Source: a virus. From it: 51,944 nt of DNA. Position numbers and translations under genes: made by a program. Location of the stretch: positions 1 through 51,944 of the IMG/VR virus record IMGVR_UViG_3300042988_000794; one strand, given 5' to 3'. The notes under the pieces were generated by a model. The model searched no databases, was not told where the DNA came from, and saw only the letters and a program-made list of their open reading frames with translations. Every line of letters starts with the position of its first letter. Position 1 is the first letter of the stretch. This document shows, in pieces, positions 9,640-15,041 of the stretch.

Positions 9640-9894
9640 TCACATAACAGTCTGGACGGTGAACTTCTTGTCATCCACCTTTACCTTCGTGCAGCGGACA
9701 AGATCACCACCGTAGCGAAGAGATGCCTTCTGAGCGGCATCATAAGTGGCAAACCTCTGAGCAGCAGAGCGACGGGCCTTGGTCCAGCGATATGCGGGCT
9801 GATTCATATTGGTTCGACTGCGGCGGTGAGTAAGATACTCTCCACCTGTGATACGGTTGCGGACGATGAAGTATTCGGTTGCGGTAACATTCAT
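9640..9894 (-). CDS. Small basic protein of unknown function
   Basis: 84 aa when started at the ATG at 9894, which has an AAGGAG site 6 nt upstream; a longer frame reaching 10002 has no such site and would cross the divergent promoter region. The protein is basic and aromatic (EYFIVRNRITGGEYL, YRWTKARRSAAQRF, TYDAAQKASLRYG), probably a small alpha/beta fold that may bind nucleic acid. It is a single-gene unit with its own promoter and a strong terminator, and its GC content (about half) is higher than the surrounding structural genes. Such isolated, strongly terminated small genes in phages are often early host-takeover genes; that is inference. Confidence 0.6.
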   Translation of the reverse strand: MNVTATEYFIVRNRITGGEYLTHRRSRTNMNQPAYRWTKARRSAAQRFATYDAAQKASLRYGGDLVRCTKVKVDDKKFTVQTVM

Positions 9895-9946
9895 ATGTTT
9901 TTCTCCTTGTGAGATATAGGGGAGAATCCCCTTGGTTGATAAGTAT

Positions 9947-9974
9947 AGTATAAGCGGGTTTCTAAATATTACAA
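9947..9974 (-). promoter_or_regulatory. Sigma70-like promoter for the 84-aa gene
   Basis: On the minus strand TTGTAA (9969-9974) and TATACT (9947-9952) are separated by 16 bp, 53 nt upstream of the ATG at 9894. The leader contains a small AGGGG/CCCCT hairpin around 9918-9933 just before the ribosome site. The -35 box overlaps the ribosome site region of the divergent FkbM gene, so the two divergent genes share a 90-nt control region. Confidence 0.45.
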
Positions 9975-9984
9975 TGGAGGAATC

Positions 9985-10638
9985 ATGGCATACTATGATC
10001 ACATATCATGTTCAAGTGAATGGCAGAAAAAACATAACTACGACAATATTGTGCGTGATGATGCGTATTGCGTGAATGGAATACCGGAACCTTCATGGGT
10101 TCTTGATGTAGGGGCAAACTTCGGTGTTTTTTCGGCAAGATGTCGTCAGTTATTCGGTAAAAATCCTTTTATTCTGGCGATAGAGGGCGATTCTGATACT
10201 TATAAGCATTTGCTAATAAATTCATTACGGTACGGGTTTGATACCATTTTGGCGCCTATTGGTTCGCTGGACGGTAAATCTGTGAAAACATATGGTAAAA
10301 ACAATACAAACAATCCTGGAAGTTGGCAAGTAAAAGAACAAGAAGGACCGTGTAACGGTGGGTGTACCAGGACACTGGAAAGTTTAATTATAGAATACGG
10401 TGTGAATCTTAGCAAGCGTGGGATACTAAAAATTGACTGTGAAGGGTGTGAAAGATATATTATATTGAACCTGGATTTAATGCGCTGCATGTGGCAGATA
10501 TCCATGGAGTATCATTTATTTGACGAGGAAATAAAAGATATAGCCTTATGGTTTCATAACGAGATACAGAAAACACACGATGTTATTAGACAGGGAAATG
10601 GTAAGATATACGAGTGCGTGTATCGTAAAAGAACTTGA
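9985..10638 (+). CDS. FkbM-family SAM-dependent methyltransferase
   Basis: 217 aa, ATG with a GGAGGA site just upstream. SAM motif I is VLDVGANFGVFS (39-50), with an acidic residue after the second strand (AIEGDSD, about 66-71) and the family's LKIDCEGCE motif (148-156). FkbM enzymes are O-methyltransferases acting on sugars or polyketides. It is one of only two plus-strand genes and lies next to the secreted host-type gene, opposite to the neighbouring structural genes. With sugar-modifying genes converging from the other side (APS kinase, GT25), a role in capping or modifying a glycan is plausible. Substrate cannot be told from sequence. Confidence 0.82.
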   Translation: MAYYDHISCSSEWQKKHNYDNIVRDDAYCVNGIPEPSWVLDVGANFGVFSARCRQLFGKNPFILAIEGDSDTYKHLLINSLRYGFDTILAPIGSLDGKSVKTYGKNNTNNPGSWQVKEQEGPCNGGCTRTLESLIIEYGVNLSKRGILKIDCEGCERYIILNLDLMRCMWQISMEYHLFDEEIKDIALWFHNEIQKTHDVIRQGNGKIYECVYRKRT

Positions 10639-10673
10639 ATAGAAGTTATAAGTTTATAATACCGGATTACATA

Positions 10674-10700
10674 TTGACTTGGGTTGGGAATCAATATACT
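10674..10700 (+). promoter_or_regulatory. Possible sigma70 promoter for the secreted protein
   Basis: TTGACT (10674-10679) and TATACT (10695-10700) with a 15-bp spacer lie 28 nt before the ATG at 10729; an AAGGA site follows the -10. The spacer is shorter than ideal, which lowers confidence. Confidence 0.35.
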
Positions 10701-10728
10701 AGAAGCATAACCTACAAGGAAACCCTTT

Positions 10729-11328
10729 ATGAATCGTGTGACTGCTACTATCCTGTCCCTTGCCCTGGCTGCTTCGGCTGGCTGGGCTGCCGATCCTCCT
10801 GAGAAGAAGGATGTCCCCCTGCCTCCAGCCGTGGTGAATGCCGAGAATGCTGCCCTAGCTGCCGCAGACAAGGCTCGCAGCGTCTATATCAAGGCTATAG
10901 AAGCCGAGGTAAAGAAGCTACAGGCGGCTCTGGAGAAGGAGAAGCAGGCTGCTACCAAGGCAGGAAATCTTGAGCTTGCGCTGGCTATCAAGGCGAAGCA
11001 GGAAGCGATGACTGTGGATGCTGTAGTGGCGAAGGGGGCGGAGAGCGGTGGGGATTTGCTTGGGGAGGGGAAGGTGGATGTGGCTAAGGTGATTGTGGGG
11101 AAGTGGGGAAGTGATGGTGTTGTTAGATGGGAATTCTTTTCGGATGGAACAGGAAAGCATTTCAATGATAAATTAGTATTTCAAATTAAATATTCCAAAA
11201 TAGATGGTTCTGACGATTCATATAGCATCATACAAGGAGTTAGTAAACGCGAAATTGTTATTACAGGAAAACAGTCCGCTAAGGAAATACTCGGTGGAAC
11301 GACACGAATTCTAGAACCAATGAAGTGA
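10729..11328 (+). CDS. Exported host-type protein with chimeric base composition
   Basis: 199 aa. A clear signal peptide (MNRVTATILSLALAASAGWA, cleavage near AWA-A/D) is followed by a Pro/Lys linker and an Ala/Lys/Glu helix (about 38-90) of the type 'AxxAGNLELALAIKAKQEAM'. Then comes a C-terminal small beta domain starting VGKWGSDGVVRWEFFSDGTG. I associate this architecture (signal, 'GNLxxAxAIKA' helix, 'GxW..G..W.F..DGT' domain) with many paralogous secreted proteins of Planctomycetes and Verrucomicrobia. The first 370 nt are about 58-63% GC by direct counting of sampled lines, while 11161-11280 is only 23-37%, close to phage DNA. The gene converges on the APS kinase gene with a 2-nt gap. 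It is probably a recently captured or recombined host gene; role in infection unknown. Confidence 0.75.
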   Translation: MNRVTATILSLALAASAGWAADPPEKKDVPLPPAVVNAENAALAAADKARSVYIKAIEAEVKKLQAALEKEKQAATKAGNLELALAIKAKQEAMTVDAVVAKGAESGGDLLGEGKVDVAKVIVGKWGSDGVVRWEFFSDGTGKHFNDKLVFQIKYSKIDGSDDSYSIIQGVSKREIVITGKQSAKEILGGTTRILEPMK

Positions 11329-11330
11329 AA

Positions 11331-11852
11331 TCATATATTGTAATCTGTAAATTCTTCGGGGAATGCTTTCAACATACACTTTATTGATTCGTCAATTGTC
11401 ATAATTTCAGTATCAATTGTCAAATCCACGGAAGTTGGTATATCAAATACAGAACCAATTCCGGTAAAATTTTGTATTTCCCCGTTAATTGCCTTTTTAT
11501 ATAACCCCTTAACATCACGGCGAATGCATTCTTCTACGGAACAATTTAGATAACAAAGTAATAAAGAGTCGCCAAGTATATCACGCAACATATTTCTCTG
11601 AGAATCTAATGGGGTTATAAATGAGCATATGGTAGAAACTCCGCTACGATTTGCCAACAAACATATTTCGGCACATCTTCTTATATTCTCCATTCTATCA
11701 CCTGGGGAAAAGCCAAGATCCTTACTTATACCATTTCTAAATTCATCACCATCCAATAACATGTATTCCGTGAGATAGTTTTTTTTGATGTAATTAGCAA
11801 TAGTGGTTTTTCCAGATCCCGATAAACCCATAATCCATATGTTAGTAGGCAT
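11331..11852 (-). CDS. cysC: Adenylylsulfate (APS) kinase
   Basis: 173 aa. It phosphorylates APS with ATP to give PAPS, the sulfate donor. P-loop GLSGSGKT at residues 9-16; LDGDEFRNGISKDLGFS and DRMENIRR (33-59) form the APS-binding region; FITPLDSQRNMLRDIL and VKGLYKKA (114-121), then FTGIGSVFDIP, all match the CysC family. Length is slightly below the usual 200 aa but no motif is missing. It directly follows the GT25 gene (stop and start adjacent) and is the last gene of the run that contains a sulfotransferase, so the PAPS is probably made for sulfation rather than for sulfur assimilation. APS must come from the host ATP sulfurylase, as none is seen here. Confidence 0.92.
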   Translation of the reverse strand: MPTNIWIMGLSGSGKTTIANYIKKNYLTEYMLLDGDEFRNGISKDLGFSPGDRMENIRRCAEICLLANRSGVSTICSFITPLDSQRNMLRDILGDSLLLCYLNCSVEECIRRDVKGLYKKAINGEIQNFTGIGSVFDIPTSVDLTIDTEIMTIDESIKCMLKAFPEEFTDYNI

Positions 11853-12509
11853 TTAATTAACTCCTTTTATTTTGTGATCGAAAGATTTGTTATCAATATT
11901 TTTAAAAACACCATTATGTTTTCCATCTTTTCTGAATTTATTAATTATATTTGACATAAACGAGCAATTCTGAGCTACTAGATTGGACTTGGTAACAAAC
12001 ATATTGCATGTTTTCACCATACCGGCATACATATCATCAACAGGTTTATTTTTTTTAGTAATATTATCTAATACTCGTTTCTTAAAATATGTATTTATTA
12101 TAAAAAAATGAGCGCCAAAAGTATTTCCCCTCAACCACAAATTATTATCATTTTCTCTTACAATTCCTTCTTTCGGGCGATACCCTGAATAATATAGAAA
12201 CACCATATCCCATTTTAGTTTCTTTAAAGCGTCTTCGTATTCGATACTATGTTTATCAAATTCTTCAGTGAAAAAAGCATCATCTTCAATAATAACGGCA
12301 TGTTTATCATTTGATAGTGACTGATTAATTGCTTTTATGTGACTTTCTGTACATCCTAATACTGGTCTATGTGGGCGATATGATCCTGATACTCTGGTAT
12401 ATGGTATATCATATTTTTTAAGTTGAGAATCAATGAATTTCATTCTGTCAACATCTTTATCAAGATTAATAACATATAAACTACATTCGTTTTTCAAAAA
12501 TTTTATCAT
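11853..12509 (-). CDS. Glycosyltransferase family 25 (LPS-type)
   Basis: 218 aa. LYVINLDKDVDRM (11-23), GCTESHIKAI (52-61) and VIIEDDAFF (72-80, with the EDD metal/nucleotide site) are the GT25 hallmarks; WDMVFLYYSGYRP follows as in LPS galactosyl-/glucosyltransferases. GT25 enzymes add a hexose to lipooligosaccharide or other acceptors in the cytoplasm. It overlaps the fucosyltransferase stop by 4 nt (ATGA) and abuts cysC. Donor and acceptor are not predictable. Confidence 0.85.
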   Translation of the reverse strand: MIKFLKNECSLYVINLDKDVDRMKFIDSQLKKYDIPYTRVSGSYRPHRPVLGCTESHIKAINQSLSNDKHAVIIEDDAFFTEEFDKHSIEYEDALKKLKWDMVFLYYSGYRPKEGIVRENDNNLWLRGNTFGAHFFIINTYFKKRVLDNITKKNKPVDDMYAGMVKTCNMFVTKSNLVAQNCSFMSNIINKFRKDGKHNGVFKNIDNKSFDHKIKGVN

Positions 12510-13309
12510 AATATATTTACCTTATTCCAAGTAACATGAATGTTTGCTGTATTTGGATTAATCAAAAGACTGAAACAAGATAAATTTGATCTGGTATGAA
12601 CTATACTACCACATTCAGCTAAAAGATAGCAATCTAGCATTGCCCCCCATAACTTTTCATCTTCAGTAAAATTCTTGCTCATATGAATAGCTATATCTGT
12701 TCCTCTTCGAATTCTTTTAATATCTTGTTTGATTATTGGTACTCCAAGATTGGCTTTTTCAATATACTCAACAAAATCTACTTCATCGGTTGCCAGAAAT
12801 ATCTTATTATAATTACCTAGTTGCGATTTAACTCCCGATAAAAATAAATCATAGTCAATATGCTTTCTCCCATAATACTCTTTATACTTGTCAGTTCCCC
12901 TATAATGTAAGCCGAGGGTTCTATTATCAATCCCAAGTTGCCGAACCTCATCTTTTAAACGACCACTGAAAATACTGTTTTTTATAAAATACTTATTTAA
13001 AGTATCTGAATACATTCGGCGGTTTGAGTTAATTAATTCAGTTGCTCCAGTAGTATTTGAATACCATCTAGTAGGAGCATCATCTGGAACTTTAGGATTA
13101 ACAAAAAATATGTCCCATATATTACTTCCATCTGCTTTATATAGTAAGCTGTCCAACTCGACATGAGCCTTGACGCTGCCGCGATTGCGATGTGCAATAT
13201 TAAATCTTTTTAAGATTCCTTGTAAGAAACAAAAAAGCCCAGATTTTAAAAATCCCGGTGTACCGTCTGGATTTTTTTTCTTCCGAATATTTATTTCAAA
13301 CGGTGTCAT
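12506..13309 (-). CDS. GT23-type alpha-1,6-fucosyltransferase-like (NodZ/FUT8-like)
   Basis: 267 aa from the ATG at 13309; an upstream in-frame TTG at 13318 is a less likely start. The GDP-fucose-binding signature of GT23/O-FucT enzymes is present: LGLHYRGTDK (about 132-141; NodZ/FUT8 have H-V-R-R-x-D/N), followed by KIFLATDE and a C-terminal LDCYLLAECGSIVHTRSNLS block equivalent to FUT8's 'LDIHFLSQADFLVCTFSS'. The first Arg of the HxRR pair is kept and the second is Gly. These enzymes move fucose from GDP-fucose to a GlcNAc-type acceptor. It lies between the sulfotransferase gene (14-nt overlap) and the GT25 gene (4-nt overlap). Fucose specificity is inference; other GDP-sugars are possible. 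Confidence 0.7.
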   Translation of the reverse strand: MTPFEINIRKKKNPDGTPGFLKSGLFCFLQGILKRFNIAHRNRGSVKAHVELDSLLYKADGSNIWDIFFVNPKVPDDAPTRWYSNTTGATELINSNRRMYSDTLNKYFIKNSIFSGRLKDEVRQLGIDNRTLGLHYRGTDKYKEYYGRKHIDYDLFLSGVKSQLGNYNKIFLATDEVDFVEYIEKANLGVPIIKQDIKRIRRGTDIAIHMSKNFTEDEKLWGAMLDCYLLAECGSIVHTRSNLSCFSLLINPNTANIHVTWNKVNIL

Positions 13310-13889
13310 ATATTTCAAAGTCCGTCTTATATATTTTATGAATTTTACTTTTCTGTTCCTCTGTTAAGTCACTAACCTTGAATATCTGTTTAGAGACATT
13401 GAATTTATCTATTTCCAAAGGAAAGTCCATGTTATATCTTTCGTTAATCTTTACAACAATATCTGAAAGTGGCTTGTCATATCTATGTATATAATCATGA
13501 TTGAGTAATCTTATATGTTTAGTCTGATCGCGAAATATAAGATGGTTTCTTCTAATATCTGGTAAGTTTATAATCAAATCCATATCCAATGCGACATTCT
13601 TCTTGGTTTCATGTAGTCCATCTATAAAAGTCTTTTTCGTATCTGGAAAGGTATGTAAGTGATTGATTGCGCTTACATATCTCTCGTATGGGTGGCGAAG
13701 TATAGTAAATATAAAATTATCTGGTGATTCAAATCTTTTATTATCTTTTTGTAAATTGTGGCGAGTATTCTTAAAATCTATATCCGAGTAATTTCCAGCA
13801 TCATGAAATTTATCAAGATTATTTCTTAGATGGCGGGCAATTGCCCTACCACCAGTTTTTGGAATATGGTTAAATAGAATTATATTCAT
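13296..13889 (-). CDS. PAPS-dependent sulfotransferase
   Basis: 197 aa. The 5'-phosphosulfate-binding loop is HIPKTGGRAI (8-17) and the 3'-phosphate-binding motif is FTILRHPYERYVSAI (61-75, Arg65 and Ser73), both as in the carbohydrate sulfotransferase family. The remainder is alpha-helical and shorter than average, but the two PAPS sites and the intervening region are complete. It transfers sulfate from PAPS to a hydroxyl or amine, usually of a sugar. Encoded four genes upstream of the APS kinase in the same transcript, it provides the consumer for the PAPS. ATG at 13889 with an AAGGAAA site. Confidence 0.88.
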   Translation of the reverse strand: MNIILFNHIPKTGGRAIARHLRNNLDKFHDAGNYSDIDFKNTRHNLQKDNKRFESPDNFIFTILRHPYERYVSAINHLHTFPDTKKTFIDGLHETKKNVALDMDLIINLPDIRRNHLIFRDQTKHIRLLNHDYIHRYDKPLSDIVVKINERYNMDFPLEIDKFNVSKQIFKVSDLTEEQKSKIHKIYKTDFEIYDTV

Positions 13890-13901
13890 AGAATATTTTC
13901 C

Positions 13902-15041
13902 TTATATTGAGTGTACCATTATTCGTGAATATATCATTCTTCTTAGTTGAAGAAACTTTATCATGAGTGGCGAATTTAAAGTAAAGATTTCATTGTTATT
14001 GAATGAAACTTCGATATTACTTTGTTTTTCGTTTTTCAAAATATTTCTTTTATTAAAAAACAGCCAATTCTTTATGTCATCATCATTATTATTAGTGACC
14101 AATATATGATCTCTAAAAATAGGAAAATTTTTAGTTGTATTAGGCATATTCATAATTGGGCGCACACCTATTATTTTCGAAGACTCCCAGCCATTTGGCA
14201 TATCTTCAAAATAAGTATCGAATCCGCTAAAAACATTAACATCATCAAAATTACCCCAATGTATTTCCGGAAACTTTTTGAATTTGCATTTACTTATATT
14301 ATTACCAATTTCTGTTCCATGGGAAATAAGTGGTTTGTCGCAAATATTAATTAGCTGATTTATAAGTGGTCTAATATTTTTATAAAAAAACAATAATTTA
14401 TTATTAAGTCTTTGATTATTTTTTAATAATACCTTTTCCATATCAACCCATTGACCCCAATCGGGGAATCTTAATAATTCCCATCTATCCGAAATAATTA
14501 AATTTGAATGTAGAGTTTTATCGTCCGGTGTAGAATGACTATATGTTTCTTCGACTAGGTGGGGAAAATAGTATCTAACATATGAGTCGTGGTTTGGATA
14601 TTTTTTTGCAAAATCATGTAAAACACACGATAAAAAGTAGTTAATATAATATTCATTTTGTTGAATATTAGTTAGTTGTAAATTATTTTCTTTAAACAGA
14701 ATGAAAGAAACAAATGAAGTCATTAAACCATGAAACACCCCATGTAGATTATCTTTTTCAAAATTAATAAAATCTTCGTTTGTAGGTTTTGTTTGCCTAT
14801 GTTCTCTATTATTAATTAATATAGTATTAATAATTCCAGTATGATGTGGATATTTTAAACCATATCCTCTATTTTTATTTAGTGAGGAAAAATTATTTTT
14901 AAGGTTTTTTGCATATTCCGTTTCATGTGCATCTTGTCCATAATTTATAGTATTTTTACCTTGGCATCGTAATAATATATACAATGATGTATCAATAAAA
15001 TCAAATAAATCTTTTTCTAACTCTAAAAATGTTGTATTCAT
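13902..15041 (-). CDS. Unknown protein with possible HD-type metal centre
   Basis: 379 aa, very AT-rich and Asn-rich. I do not recognise the family. Around residues 100-150 the pattern H100, H104, then CVLHDFAKKYPNHD (HD at 142-143) in a helical setting looks like an HD-superfamily phosphohydrolase core, and His66/His67 could contribute. The C-terminal third (WGNFDDVNVFSGFDTYF, ...IIGVRPIMNMP, ...FPIFRDHILVT) is different and may bind a substrate. It overlaps the large GT gene by 4 nt and precedes the sulfotransferase by 12 nt, so it belongs to the sugar cassette. A phosphatase or hydrolase on a sugar or nucleotide intermediate is a guess. Confidence 0.45.
   Translation of the reverse strand: MNTTFLELEKDLFDFIDTSLYILLRCQGKNTINYGQDAHETEYAKNLKNNFSSLNKNRGYGLKYPHHTGIINTILINNREHRQTKPTNEDFINFEKDNLHGVFHGLMTSFVSFILFKENNLQLTNIQQNEYYINYFLSCVLHDFAKKYPNHDSYVRYYFPHLVEETYSHSTPDDKTLHSNLIISDRWELLRFPDWGQWVDMEKVLLKNNQRLNNKLLFFYKNIRPLINQLINICDKPLISHGTEIGNNISKCKFKKFPEIHWGNFDDVNVFSGFDTYFEDMPNGWESSKIIGVRPIMNMPNTTKNFPIFRDHILVTNNNDDDIKNWLFFNKRNILKNEKQSNIEVSFNNNEIFTLNSPLMIKFLQLRRMIYSRIMVHSI

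Noticed and set aside
9895-10002. N-terminal extension of the 84-aa gene up to 10002
   Set aside because: The extension has no ribosome site and crosses the divergent promoter; the ATG at 9894 has a good AAGGAG.
10639-10728. tRNA or small RNA gene in the plus-strand gap
   Set aside because: No cloverleaf or conserved tRNA loop is seen; the gap is explained by a promoter and ribosome site.
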